From Stutzerimonas stutzeri (lineage in GTDB: Bacteria > Pseudomonadota > Gammaproteobacteria > Pseudomonadales > Pseudomonadaceae), in contig NZ_JAMOIE010000051.1 in the NCBI RefSeq assembly GCF_024448935.1, positions 1 through 35,226 on the forward strand: a stretch of DNA of 35,226 nt, read 5' to 3'. Shown here in pieces: positions 1 to 8,250 of the stretch. The notes beneath the pieces were generated by a model. It did not search any database. It was not told the DNA's origin and was given only the letters and a program-made list of their open reading frames with translations. A program made the position numbers and the translations under genes. Within the stretch, counting starts at the first letter, position 1; the number at the start of each line of letters is the position of its first letter.

Positions 1-102
1 TACCTGGTAACCGGTGATCGCCGCGCCGGCCTGCTGCAACGCGGGCACATCGAACGCACGCGGATCGTCACGCCCGCCGTGTTCTGCGTCGAGGTGCTGT
101 GA
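1..102 (+). CDS. PIN-domain toxin, C-terminal fragment (cut by window edge)
   Basis: Frame 1 is open from the first base to a TGA at 100-102 and encodes the last 33 residues of a protein. The pattern LVTGDRRAGLL followed by RTRIVTP and FC is typical of the C-terminus of PIN-family (VapC/PilT-N) putative toxins, where the late aspartate after 'TG' helps bind the metal ion of the ribonuclease site. It ends 3 bp before tnpA. PIN-type toxin-antitoxin pairs occur inside several Tn3-family transposons, where they probably stabilise the host replicon. The start and any antitoxin are to the left of the window. Confidence 0.6.
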   Translation, partial: YLVTGDRRAGLLQRGHIERTRIVTPAVFCVEVL

Positions 103-105
103 TCA

Positions 106-598
106 ATGCCGGTCGGTTTTCTGACTCAAGAGCAACGCGACGGTTTTGGCCGCTATGTTGATTCGCCCAGCCGTGAAGAGCTGGAACGTTACTTCCACCT
201 GAGCGATGAAGACCGTGAAGCCATCCAGGTGCTGCGGGGTAGCCATAACCGTCTGGGTTATGCCGTTCTGCTGACCACCGTCCGCTTCGTTGGCGTTCTG
301 CCGGACAAGCCCGCCGCCGTGCCGGTGGAAGTCCTGCAGGTGCTTTGCCGACAACTGGCGATTCCAGACCCCGACTGCCTCCAGCGCTATAGCGATCATC
401 GCCGCTGGATACATGCCACCGATATTCAGAACCGCTTTGGCTATCGTCATTTCACCGATCCGGGCATCGGCTTTCGCTTGAGCCGCTGGCTGTATGCCCT
501 CTGCTGGACGGGCACCGACCGGCCGGGAGTGCTGTTTGAGCGAGCCACCTCGTGGCTGTTCACACAGAAAGTCCTCCTGCCTGGTGTGTCTCAACTAG
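106..598 (+). pseudogene. tnpA: Tn3-family transposase TnpA, 5' part, disrupted by IS5-group element
   Basis: The ATG at 106 follows a GAGG motif at the end of the PIN gene. The sequence FLTQEQRDGFGRYVDSP and the following helical region are the usual N-terminal DNA-binding part of Tn3-family transposases. Translation is interrupted after PGVSQL: the inserted element supplies three residues and a TGA at 607-609, leaving a 167-aa stub. Deleting the element and one CTAG copy restores a continuous reading frame (PGVSQL-ERFIAQLRS) of about 997 codons, the normal size of the family. The gene was therefore intact until a recent insertion. The stub lacks the catalytic domain. Confidence 0.92.
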
Positions 599-617
599 CA
601 GCTTGTTGAAATTCGCC
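599..617 (+). repeat. Left terminal inverted repeat of the IS5-group element
   Basis: Nineteen bases matching the reverse complement of 1904-1922 with one mismatch (T versus C at the fifth base). The adjacent CTAG at 595-598 is the left copy of the target duplication. Confidence 0.85.
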
Positions 618-687
618 TACGGCCTGTCTGACTTTGCCGTGTAAGGTTTACGATATCGGCTCCAATCTGCCGGGAACCCCGATTTCC

Positions 688-1779
688 ATGCGTGGCGCCG
701 ATATCACTCAGGAATCCTTGTTCACTGTCGCCAAGCTCGATGACTTCGTGCCAGCGACTCACCCCCTGCGCGCCATCCGTAAGCTGGCAGACACCGCTCT
801 GCAGCGGATGAGCGCCCTGTTCGACACCTTGTATGCCGACACCGGCCGCGCCTCGATTGCCCCCGAGAAGTTGATGCGGGCGCAGTTGCTGCAGCTGTTC
901 TATTCGCTGCGCAGCGAGCGGATGCTCATGGAGCAACTGGGCTACAACCTGCTGTTCCGCTGGTTCGTCGGCTTGGCCATCGATGATCCGGTGTGGGATC
1001 ACTCGGTCTTCTCGAAGAACCGTGACCGTCTCAATGCCCAGGCCGTGGCCACCGAATTTCTGAGCGAGGTGGTGCGCCTGGCAGAGAAACAGGGGCTGAT
1101 CTCGGATGAGCACTTCTCGGTCGACGGCACATTGCTGCAAGCCTGGGCCTCTCAGAAGAGTTTCCGTCCCAAGGATGATACGCCAGACGACCCGGGCCCC
1201 GGCCCGCGCAATGCCCCGCCGGACTTCAAGGGGCACAAGCGCAGCAACGACACCCACGCCTCGACCAGCGATCCGGATGCCCGGCTGTACCGCAAGAGCC
1301 ACAACACCGGCGCGCAGCTGAGTTACATGGGGCATGTGCTGATGGAACACCGCAGTGGCCTGGTGCGCAGTGCTCATGTGACTCTGGCCGGTGGCCATGG
1401 CGAACGCGAAGCCGCGCTGGCGATGCTGAGCAAGCTGGGTGGTCGCCGTCGACGCACCTTGGCCGCGGACAAGGCTTACGACACGGCAGACTTCGTGGCC
1501 GCCTGTCGTGCCCTCGGCGTGACACCCCATGTTGCGCAGAACACCAATGGTCGGCGCAGCGCCATCGATGGCCGTACCACGCGCCACGCCGGCTATGGTC
1601 TGAGCCTGAAGATTCGCGCCTGGATCGAAACCCACTTCGGCTGGCTCAAGGCGGCGGCAGGCCTGCGCCAGGTGAAGCAACGCGGACTTGAGCGTGTCGA
1701 CGCGCTGTTCCAGCTGGCCATGGCGGCAAGCAACCTGGTACGCCTGCCGAAGCTGCTGGCTACAGGCTCAATGGCATGA
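688..1779 (+). CDS. IS5-family transposase (DDE type)
   Basis: The 363-aa product has an N-terminal DUF772-type region (MRGADITQE to about residue 115, with the block APEKLMRAQLL and RWFVGLAIDD) and a C-terminal DDE_Tnp_1 domain. Likely catalytic residues are the aspartate in HFSVDGTL (about residue 146), the aspartate in LAADKAYD and the glutamate in WIETHFGWLK. It catalyses cut-and-paste or copy-out movement of the element that carries it. I chose the ATG at 688 because family members begin MRGAD; an upstream TTG at 634 is open but would add 18 unrelated residues. No lesion is visible, so the element may be active. Confidence 0.93.
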   Translation: MRGADITQESLFTVAKLDDFVPATHPLRAIRKLADTALQRMSALFDTLYADTGRASIAPEKLMRAQLLQLFYSLRSERMLMEQLGYNLLFRWFVGLAIDDPVWDHSVFSKNRDRLNAQAVATEFLSEVVRLAEKQGLISDEHFSVDGTLLQAWASQKSFRPKDDTPDDPGPGPRNAPPDFKGHKRSNDTHASTSDPDARLYRKSHNTGAQLSYMGHVLMEHRSGLVRSAHVTLAGGHGEREAALAMLSKLGGRRRRTLAADKAYDTADFVAACRALGVTPHVAQNTNGRRSAIDGRTTRHAGYGLSLKIRAWIETHFGWLKAAAGLRQVKQRGLERVDALFQLAMAASNLVRLPKLLATGSMA

Positions 1780-1903
1780 GCGCGTTGACGGGGAAGGTGC
1801 GCCTGGAGCACGCCAAATCGGACTATTTCCATCGATTGGTGCCCTAAACGGGAAGTAAACGAGCGCGACCGCTGCTGCCAGAAGCAGTGGACGTAATCAT
1901 CGC

Positions 1904-1922
1904 GGCGAATTTCAACAGGCTG
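1904..1922 (-). repeat. Right terminal inverted repeat of the IS5-group element
   Basis: This copy pairs with 599-617. The CTAG at 1923-1926 is the right copy of the target duplication, after which tnpA resumes at GAG (1927). Confidence 0.85.
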
Positions 1923-1926
1923 CTAG

Positions 1927-4427
1927 AGCGCTTTATCGCCCAGTTGCGCAGTCGGGTCGAAGAACGCCTCTGGTTTACGCTGGGCCGCAGCGTGACTGAG
2001 GAACAGCGATTGCAACTGCAAGACTTGCTGACGGTGGCCGAAGGCAACCGCAGCTCCCGGCTGGATCAATTGCGCTCCGGCCCGGTCATGGTCAGTGGCC
2101 CCGCGTTGATTCGGGCACTGCGCCGGCTCGATGACGTGCGCGGCATCGGCATCACCTTGCCGGCGGCGGCGCACATCCCTCCCAGCCGTATCGCCGCCCT
2201 GGCCCGCTTCGCCAACACGGCCAAGGTCACCGCGATTAATCGGCTGCCGGCGTCGCGGCGGATGGCGACACTGGTGGCCTTCGCACTCTGCCTGGAGGCG
2301 ACTGCGCACGACGACGCACTGGAAGTCCTGGAGGCCTTGCTGCGCGACCTGTTCAGCAACGCGGAGAAGGCCGACAAGAAAGCCCGCATGCGCAGCCTGA
2401 AAGACCTGGATCGGTCGGCCGCGACGCTCGCCGCCGCGTGCAAGGTCGTGCTGGACAGCTCGATCAGCGATGACAACGTGCGCGCCCGGCTGTTCAACGA
2501 CCTGCCGAGGACCACCCTGGAAAAGGCCCTGGAAGAGGTCAACGCGCTGATCCGCCCGGTAGATGACGTCTATTTTCTTGCATTGGAAGCGCGCTACCGC
2601 AGCGTGCGCCGCTTCCTGCCCGACCTGCTCAAGCACATCCGCTTCGGCTTCAGCCCGGCCGGCAAGGGCGTGGCGGCTAGTCTGGAGTGGCTGCAACTGA
2701 ACCTGCCGCGCCGGAAGCCAGAGGATGACGCGCCGCAGGAGATCGTGGCCAAGGCTTGGCAGAAGCACATCACCCGCGAAGATGGCTCCCTCGACATGGG
2801 TGCCTATGTGTTCTGCACGCTCGATGCGCTGCGCACGGCCCTGCGCCGCCGCGATGTCTTCGTCTCGCCCAGTTGGCGCTATGCCGACCCGCGCCTTGGC
2901 CTGCTCGACGGTGCCGAATGGCTGGCGGCGCGACCGATCATCTGCCGGTCACTGGGCCTGACCATCGACGCCAAAACCACCCTGGACGCCTTGTCCGTCG
3001 AGCTGGATGCAACCTGGCTGGCAGTAGCCGCGCGCCTGCCCGACAACCCGGCGATTCAACTGAGCGAGAACACCGAGGGCAAGACCGAACTGTCGCTCGG
3101 GGCGCTGGACAAGCTGGACGAGCCCTGCTCGTTGCTGCAACTGCGGGCGGCCGTGTCTGACCTGATGCCGCGTGTCGATCTGCCGGAAATCCTCTTGGAA
3201 ATCGCCGCCCGCACTGGCTTTTCCGAGGCCTTCACCCATGTCTCCGAACGCAATGCACGCGCCGACAACCTGGTCACCAGCCTCTGCGCGGTGCTGTTGG
3301 GCGGGGCCTGCAACACCGGCCTGGAGCCCTTGATCCGCACCGACAACCCGGCGCTGCGCCGTGACCGGCTGTCCTGGGTCAGCCAGAATTATATCCGCGA
3401 CGACACCCTGTCAGCGGCTAACGCCATCCTGGTCGGAGCGCAAAGCCAACTGGAACTGGCCCAAGTCTGGGGTGGCGGCGAGGTCGCCTCCGCCGATGGC
3501 ATGCGCTTCGTCGTACCGGTGCGCACCGTGCATGCCGGCCCCAATCCGAAGTATTTCGGCACCGGCCGGGGTGTCACCTGGTACAACCTGATTTCCGACC
3601 AATTCTCCGGCCTCAACGCCATCACCGTGCCCGGCACGCTGCGCGACAGCCTGGTGTTGCTGGCGGTCGTGCTGGAACAGCAGACCGAGTTGCAGCCGAC
3701 GCAAATCATGACCGACACCGGGGCCTACAGCGATGTGGTGTTCGGGCTCTTCCGCCTACTTGGCTACCACTTCAGTCCGCGGCTGGCCGATGTCGGCGGT
3801 ACCCGCTTCTGGCGCACGCGCCCGGACGCGGACTACGGCAAGCTCAACGGGCTGGCCCGCCAGTCGGTCAAACTCGACCTGATCGCCGAGCACTGGGACG
3901 ACCTGCTGCGCCTGGCCGGCTCGCTCAAACTCGGCCGGGTGCCGGCGACTGGCATCATGCGCACGCTGCAAACGGGAGATAGACCCACCCGGCTGGCCCA
4001 GGCGCTGGCCGAATTCGGGCGGATCGAAAAGACTCTGCACACGTTGACCTATATCGACGACGAGTCCAAGCGCCGCGCCACCCTGACCCAGTTGAACCGA
4101 GGCGAAGGCCGGCACAGCCTGGCCCGCGCCGTGTTCCACGGCAAACGCGGCGAGCTCCGCCAGCGCTACCGCGAAGGCCAGGAAGACCAGCTCGGTGCTC
4201 TGGGCCTGGTGGTGAACATCATCGTGCTGTGGAACACCCTCTACATGACGGCGGCCGTGGAACGGCTCAAGCAGCACGGCTATCCAGTGCTGGAAGAGGA
4301 TTTGGCCCGGCTATCGCCGCTGATCTACGAGCACATCAACATGCTCGGGCGGTATTCCTTTGCGGTACCGGAAGAAGTTGCGCGCGGCGAGCTGCGGCCA
4401 CTGCGTAATCCAGACGACGACCTGTGA
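1927..4427 (+). pseudogene. tnpA: Tn3-family transposase TnpA, 3' part with catalytic domain
   Basis: This fragment encodes about 832 residues of the Tn3-family transposase, including the whole DDE domain. The blocks QIMTDTGAYSDVVFGLF and GYHFSPRLADVG are typical of the catalytic region, and GRYSFAVPEEV is the typical C-terminus. Together with 106-598 it makes a full-length family member. A GTG at 1887 inside the insertion sequence opens in frame into the fragment (VDVIIAANFNRLLERF), so a truncated protein could be made, but it would lack the N-terminal repeat-binding part. Transposition would then depend on a TnpA supplied in trans. The stop lies 12 bp from that of the convergent GDCCVxC gene. 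Confidence 0.92.
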
Positions 4428-4439
4428 TCCCCCTAAACG

Positions 4440-4652
4440 CTATGAGCAACACCCAAGCTGCTGCTGGATCGGCGGGCACTTCACCGAGCCGAACGAACAG
4501 AAAACGCAGCAATCCCCTGGGTTGGGGCGCAGCAGCGCCTTGCAGTTGCTGCACTCGTAATAGAACTGGCAGGCGTCCGTGGGCATGGTTTCCGGCTTGG
4601 CGAAGCCGCAGCGCGGGCAAGTCAGCACGGACTCAAGGACAATGGCGCTCAT
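4440..4652 (-). CDS. GDCCVxC-domain small protein
   Basis: This is a 70-aa cysteine-rich protein. It contains a CPRCGF zinc-ribbon-like pair near residue 12, a second pair in CSNC, and the signature GDCCVFCSFGSVKCPP. The GDCCVxC family includes selenoproteins in some bacteria; here all positions are cysteine. It has no signal peptide. It sits 7 bp downstream of merP on the same strand, so it is probably co-expressed from the mercury-induced promoter. The location and many thiols suggest binding of mercury or another soft metal, but its activity is not known. The start is supported by GAGG five bases upstream. Confidence 0.8.
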   Translation of the reverse strand: MSAIVLESVLTCPRCGFAKPETMPTDACQFYYECSNCKALLRPNPGDCCVFCSFGSVKCPPIQQQLGCCS

Positions 4653-4659
4653 CGTGACC

Positions 4660-4935
4660 TCACTTCTGCACTGTGGAGGGGTATCCCGCGTTCGCGGTCG
4701 CCTCAGTCAGTGCCTCGGGCTGGGCCTTATCGGGATCGTAGGTGACGGTCGCCGTCTTCTGGTCGAAATTGACCTGGACGTCACTCACGCCGGACACCTT
4801 CTCCAGCGACTTCTTGACCGTGATCGGACAGAGTCCGCACGTCATGTTCTGCACGTCGAGCGTGACGGTTTTCGGGGGAGCCGCCAGCGCCACGAAGGGC
4901 AAGGCGAAAAGCACGGCGATCAGCAGTTTGCGCAT
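4660..4935 (-). CDS. merP: Periplasmic mercuric ion-binding protein MerP
   Basis: The product is 91 aa with a signal peptide of about 19 residues (MRKLLIAVLFALPFVALA) and one heavy-metal-associated domain with the binding motif MTCGLC (Cys33 and Cys36). MerP captures Hg(II) in the periplasm and passes it to MerT. AGGAG lies seven bases before the ATG. The gene is 12 bp downstream of merT in the same transcript. Length and all key residues are normal for the family. Confidence 0.96.
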   Translation of the reverse strand: MRKLLIAVLFALPFVALAAPPKTVTLDVQNMTCGLCPITVKKSLEKVSGVSDVQVNFDQKTATVTYDPDKAQPEALTEATANAGYPSTVQK

Positions 4936-4947
4936 GGTTAATCTCCT

Positions 4948-5298
4948 TCAGTAGAACAGCGGGGCGAGCCACGGCACGGCCAATAGGCCGAGCAGCAGCA
5001 CGCTGACGATCCAGAACACGAGTCGCTGTCGCACGAGCGTGCGCGGATCGGCGCAGGGTGTACCTGGCGTACAAACCTGTGGCACCAGGTAGAGCTTGCG
5101 GAATGCCAATCCCAGGAACAGTAGAGTCAACCCGATGAAGAGGGGGCGTAGTGGCTCCATCATGGTCAGAGCGCCCACCCACGTACCGCCGACACCGAGT
5201 GCCAACAGCACCAGTGGCCCGACACAGCACACCGACGCACCGATGGCGGTCAGCGAACTCGCGACCAGCGAGCCTTTCCCGGTGAGTTGCATCCCCAT
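4948..5298 (-). CDS. merT: Mercuric ion transporter MerT
   Basis: This inner-membrane protein of 116 aa has three predicted membrane segments. The Hg-accepting pair Cys24-Cys25 is in the first helix (SVCCVGP) and a second pair, Cys76 and Cys82, is in the loop VCTPGTPC between helices two and three. It moves Hg(II) from MerP to the cytoplasm. Three ATGs occur in MGMGMQL; the middle one at 5298 stands six bases after AGGAG and is preferred, while the first (5304) abuts it. With no merA nearby, imported mercury would not be reduced by this element, so it would sensitise cells or act together with another mer operon. Confidence 0.95.
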   Translation of the reverse strand: MGMQLTGKGSLVASSLTAIGASVCCVGPLVLLALGVGGTWVGALTMMEPLRPLFIGLTLLFLGLAFRKLYLVPQVCTPGTPCADPRTLVRQRLVFWIVSVLLLGLLAVPWLAPLFY

Positions 5299-5330
5299 TC
5301 CCATCTCCTGAGCCTGATTGCCTAGGTGCT

Positions 5331-5362
5331 ATTCTAAACTCCGTACCAAAGTACGGAATCAA
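5331..5362 (-). promoter_or_regulatory. mer operator/promoter (PmerT) with MerR dyad
   Basis: On the minus strand a -35 like TTGATT (5357-5362) and a -10 like TAGAAT (5331-5336) are separated by 20 bp, or by 19 if TTAGAA is used. This over-long spacing is typical of MerR-activated promoters. The spacer holds the perfect dyad tccgtaccaaagtacgga (5340-5357). MerR would bind there, repress without mercury and untwist the promoter with Hg(II). The region lies between merT and merR and should also serve merR autoregulation. Confidence 0.88.
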
Positions 5363-5372
5363 GGAGAAAGTG

Positions 5373-5771
5373 ATGGCCACAGAGCTGACCATTGGCAAGC
5401 TGGCAGACGCCGCCGGGGTGAACGTCGAGACGATCCGCTACTACCAGCGACGCGGGCTGCTGGATGAACCAGCCAAACCCTTGGGTGGCCATCGGCGCTA
5501 TCCGGTGGACATGGTGAAGCGACTGCGTTTCATCAAGCGGGCTCAGGCGCTGGGTTTCACGCTCTCGGAAGTCGGTGGACTGCTGACGCTGGATGAGTCG
5601 TGCGCCTGTGCCGAAACGCGAGCACGGGCTGCACGCAAGCTCGCGTTGATCGAGCAGAAGATGGCCGACTTGGTCGTCATGCAGCAACTGTTAGGCGAAC
5701 TGGTGCAGCAATGTGATGCGGGAGACGGCGGAACGATCTGCCCGATCATCGAGGCACTGATCAGAGAGTAA
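5373..5771 (+). CDS. merR: Mercury-responsive transcriptional regulator MerR
   Basis: The 132-aa protein has an N-terminal winged-helix HTH (TIGKLADAAGVNVETIRYYQ), a long dimerisation helix and the three Hg(II)-binding cysteines: Cys79, Cys114 and Cys123. These correspond to Cys82, 117 and 126 of Tn501 MerR, with a constant offset of three. This distinguishes it from zinc, copper or lead sensors of the family. The ATG at 5373 stands six bases after AAGGAG; the GTG one codon earlier is less well placed. It is divergent from merT and controls the shared operator. Confidence 0.96.
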   Translation: MATELTIGKLADAAGVNVETIRYYQRRGLLDEPAKPLGGHRRYPVDMVKRLRFIKRAQALGFTLSEVGGLLTLDESCACAETRARAARKLALIEQKMADLVVMQQLLGELVQQCDAGDGGTICPIIEALIRE

Positions 5772-5824
5772 TGCCTGGCGGGTGAGCTGGAGATCGGAAA
5801 GCCCCTTTACGGTGGGATTCAGAG

Positions 5825-5862
5825 CTTACGTTGGTTTTTGGTTCCATTGCTCCCCAAACCCC
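5825..5862 (-). repeat. Probable 38-bp terminal inverted repeat of the Tn3-family transposon
   Basis: Read on the minus strand, the sequence starts GGGG at 5862 and ends ACGTAAG at 5825, exactly 38 bp, like the GGGG...ACGCTAAG repeats of the Tn21/Tn501 branch. It lies 53 bp past the merR stop, where the end of a merR-terminated transposon is expected. The partner repeat is outside the window, so the border could shift by one or two bases within the run of five C's at 5859-5863. Confidence 0.6.
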
Positions 5863-6417
5863 CACTTCGCTATCCAGGAGCTTCGGTGACAATGCGAGCA
5901 CGGCGCACATGGGCACCGTCTGCGGGCCTATCCCATCACACACGAGCGCCGCGTAATGGGGGGCGGCCAACACATGACCACCTGGTAGCTGCACGGGTTT
6001 CACACCCTGCTGAAGGCCCTGCCCGAGTGCTCGAAAAATCCGGTCCGCGAATCGCCGATGCGGATCCTGGACGATCATCCTGTTTTCAAGCGCCATGAGG
6101 GCTCGCAGCTCCTCATGACAGCTCTCGACCAGGGAGCTGTCACTCGAATCACGGTAGCGCTCGATGTCATCCATCAGCTTCTGATGAGGATTTGCGACAT
6201 CAAAGGTCAAGTGGGCCAATCGACACGAGAAAGGCCAGGGAGTCTGACCATAGGTGCCGGGAAAACGCATTTCCCGTACCGTCGTCCAGAAACGATGCAG
6301 CTGCTCCAGATCATCGAAGCGCTGCAGGAGATCCGTCACCCGGTCGCGTACTCCGGTGACTGGCCAGTGCTCCTCTGCAGGCCAGTGCGCCAGAACGTCG
6401 TCGATACTGTTCAACAT
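5863..6417 (-). pseudogene. Unknown plasmid gene truncated by the transposon
   Basis: The reading frame opens at ATG 6417 (MLNSIDDVLAHWPAEEHWP) and runs into the transposon end. About 185 residues are plasmid-encoded; the frame then continues through the inverted repeat and past merR's stop to 5761, adding a chimeric tail (from about GVWGAMEPK onward). I recognise no family in the plasmid part. It is rich in Trp, Arg and Leu with no membrane segment, so it is probably cytosolic. It lies 15 bp downstream of the ArdC-like gene and belongs to that operon. The original 3' end should lie on the far side of the transposon. That it is truncated is inferred from the repeat position. Confidence 0.55.
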
Positions 6418-6432
6418 GTCTGTGTACCTGTG

Positions 6433-8055
6433 TTAAGGACGAGGACCTTCAAGCTCTAAGTCCGGCTCGAAGTCGAAGTCACTGGCGTCGAAAATGTCAT
6501 CCGGGGCGCCTGCCGCAACCGCGGCCGTCATCTGGTCCCGGTGTTCTGCCTCGAATTCCTCACGGAAGTCGGGATGGAAGCTGAGTACATATCGAGCCAT
6601 TCGCTCCGCATCACGCGAGGCACGGAAAATCTCCTTCTTGTCGTTGCGGAGGACCTGCAGGTAGTGGTCGACGTAGCCCGCATGCCCATCGACGCTTCCG
6701 GGCAGCGCAAGCCGCATGGCCATCATGGCGCTGGCCATCTCCGCACGCAGTTCCTCGCGAGCATATTCATCTGAGTCGCGGCTGGGCCCGAACTCACGAG
6801 CTAGGCGACTTTCGTGACCTGACCAGTGTGCGATCTCGTGCAGCAGAGTGGTGTAGTACTCGGCGTCGGAGGAGAACGACTCCCTGTCGGGCATATAGAT
6901 CCTGTCCTCGGAAGGGGAGTAGCCTGCGCGGCGGAAGCCATGGACGATGTCGGCCCCGCAAGCCTCAATGATCTCCTCGCAGATATCCCGAGTCTCGGAT
7001 GAAAGCAGCTTCTCTCCGCGGCCAGTGGTCTCCAGCTCAGGAGCCCCGTCCATTTGTGCCAGGTTGAAAACCGAGTAACTGCGAAGAAGCGGTATGACGC
7101 GAACTTCTGGTTCGCCGGTCGCACTCAGCTCGCCGGTTTCCTTGGTGAGACGCTTGTAGAAGTAGATCTTGGAGCCGCTTTCACCGCCACGGACTTGCCA
7201 GCCTTGAGCTTGCGCGGTCTTGTAGGAGCACCACCGGTTCTCTTGGTAACCCTGCGAAAGAAGTAGCATCACGTTGATGCCATGATAGGGCTTGCCGGTT
7301 ACGGGATTCATCGGCCATCGCGGTGTGTTATCCCACTCGCATCGCCAAGGCTCTGCTCCAGCTTCGATGGCGGATATGATCTGATCCGTCACCTCTTGGT
7401 AGTGGTCACGAGGCGCACCTCGCTCGTGCTTCCCTTTTTTCCCAGCTCCAGCGCCCTTCCGTCGACCAGGTTCGGCTGCTGCTTCGAGGGGATCAATCGG
7501 CTCCTCGATCGGGGGAGGGCTGGATGGCAATGCCGGTGACGACGAGGCTGCCGGCGCCTCATCGCTCATGCTCAAGCGGACCGACGGGCCATCGGCGCTA
7601 AAGCTCCGATCATCGCCGCGCTCCCACAGCATGGCAGTCGCTTCTGCCGTCTTACGATCATCCTTGACCCTGGAAATCTGCTCAGACGTGGCGTTGGAAT
7701 CGTGTCGGAGTAACTCTTCGACCTGCAGCGCTTCTTGCGCAGCCTTATACAGCGCATCTTGTTGCTGACTGACGCTGAATTTTTGCAGCCACTCAGGGCC
7801 AAACTCGTTTCTAAGCTGCTGCAGAACGGCCGCATGCTGAGTCCCAAGGCCTGGGTAGCTGGAGCGACTCCAGCAGTTGTTCAGCTCGGCTTTCCAGCTT
7901 CGGCCTTTCAGGGTGCGGAAGACCCTGATGGCCTCCAGTTGCAACAAAGAAAGCTTCGTGTCCTGCCGGCTGGCATTGTTAGAGGCTACAGGAGCATGGG
8001 CCGGCGGCGCCTGTGTCGCCGAATCGCTGGGACGAAGGCGTTTGATCAGGGCCAT
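6433..8055 (-). CDS. ArdC-like antirestriction protein with zincin domain and long N-terminal extension
   Basis: The protein is 540 aa. Residues about 217-340 form an ArdC N-terminal (DUF1738) ssDNA-binding domain (YQEVTDQIISAIEAG, PWR, MNPVTGKPYHGIN, SYKTAQAQGWQVRGGE). Residues about 380-500 form a zincin-like metallopeptidase domain with HEIAH at 406-410 and a downstream EELRAEMAS helix that could supply the third zinc ligand. ArdC-type proteins protect incoming single-stranded plasmid DNA from host restriction. The first 200 residues are unusual for the family: a helical part (about 35-145) and a Ser/Pro-rich linker followed by a basic stretch. It lies 5 bp downstream of the 52-aa acidic gene. 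The antirestriction role is inferred from the family. Confidence 0.85.
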   Translation of the reverse strand: MALIKRLRPSDSATQAPPAHAPVASNNASRQDTKLSLLQLEAIRVFRTLKGRSWKAELNNCWSRSSYPGLGTQHAAVLQQLRNEFGPEWLQKFSVSQQQDALYKAAQEALQVEELLRHDSNATSEQISRVKDDRKTAEATAMLWERGDDRSFSADGPSVRLSMSDEAPAASSSPALPSSPPPIEEPIDPLEAAAEPGRRKGAGAGKKGKHERGAPRDHYQEVTDQIISAIEAGAEPWRCEWDNTPRWPMNPVTGKPYHGINVMLLLSQGYQENRWCSYKTAQAQGWQVRGGESGSKIYFYKRLTKETGELSATGEPEVRVIPLLRSYSVFNLAQMDGAPELETTGRGEKLLSSETRDICEEIIEACGADIVHGFRRAGYSPSEDRIYMPDRESFSSDAEYYTTLLHEIAHWSGHESRLAREFGPSRDSDEYAREELRAEMASAMMAMRLALPGSVDGHAGYVDHYLQVLRNDKKEIFRASRDAERMARYVLSFHPDFREEFEAEHRDQMTAAVAAGAPDDIFDASDFDFEPDLELEGPRP

Positions 8056-8060
8056 CAGCC

Positions 8061-8219
8061 TTACTCCCCGTCCAGATCTTCGGCATCCTGCAGATCGCCC
8101 GGGACGGCGTCCAGCCCGAGGTCACGGACTTCCTGCCAGCCCAGATCGTCGTGGGGGATATCACGGGCGCCGACTTCAGGCAGGATCTTCTGTGTATTGG
8201 TGTTGGCGGTATCGCTCAT
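8061..8219 (-). CDS. Small acidic protein (52 aa) upstream of ardC
   Basis: A short frame begins ATG at 8219 (MSDTANTNTQKILPEVGARD) with GGAG seven bases upstream, and stops with TAA 5 bp before the ArdC-like start. It is strongly acidic, especially at the C-terminus (GDLQDAEDLDGE), and has no membrane segment. Good spacing, a plausible ribosome-binding site and a promoter just upstream (8251-8279) support it as a real gene. I recognise no family. A DNA-mimic or a partner of the ArdC-like protein is possible but is only a guess from charge and position. Confidence 0.6.
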   Translation of the reverse strand: MSDTANTNTQKILPEVGARDIPHDDLGWQEVRDLGLDAVPGDLQDAEDLDGE

Positions 8220-8250
8220 GGCAGTCTCCATCTAGGGGGAAATCACCATG

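Larger units (their letters stand above)
599..1922 (+). mobile_element. IS5-family (IS5 group) insertion sequence, complete
   Basis: The element is 1324 bp with 19-bp terminal inverted repeats that differ at one position (cagcttgttgaaattcgcc at the left, cagcctgttgaaattcgcc at the right in reverse complement). It is flanked by CTAG on both sides (595-598 and 1923-1926), a 4-bp target duplication of the kind known for the IS5 group. One transposase gene fills most of it. It sits in tnpA of the Tn3-family transposon, so it arrived after that transposon. I cannot give the ISfinder name. Confidence 0.88.
1..5862. mobile_element. Right part of a Tn3-family transposon (Tn5563-like, merRTP without merA)
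   Basis: The segment carries the 3' end of a PIN-domain toxin gene, a Tn3-family transposase gene broken by an insertion sequence, a GDCCVxC gene, merP, merT and merR, and a probable terminal inverted repeat at 5825-5862. This content (PIN/PilT-N protein, tnpA, and merRTP with no mercuric reductase) matches what I recall of Tn5563 from Pseudomonas plasmid pRA2; that name is from memory, not a search. The left end, the resolvase and the other repeat lie outside the window. The right border is inferred from a GGGG...GTAAG repeat of the standard 38-bp length and from the truncation of the gene next to it. Confidence 0.8.

Noticed and set aside
595..1680. Long open frame on the minus strand of the insertion sequence
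   Set aside because: It mirrors the transposase in another frame, starts and ends at the element borders, and its product has no recognisable domain; GC-rich codon bias keeps the antisense frame open.
1887..1926. GTG start within the insertion sequence as the real start of a new transposase gene
   Set aside because: The frame only reads out of the element by chance; the preceding half of tnpA and the CTAG duplication show that it is a broken gene.
1923..2768. A 281-codon minus-strand frame in tnpA
   Set aside because: Antisense to a well-conserved Tn3-family transposase; no ribosome-binding site and no family resemblance.
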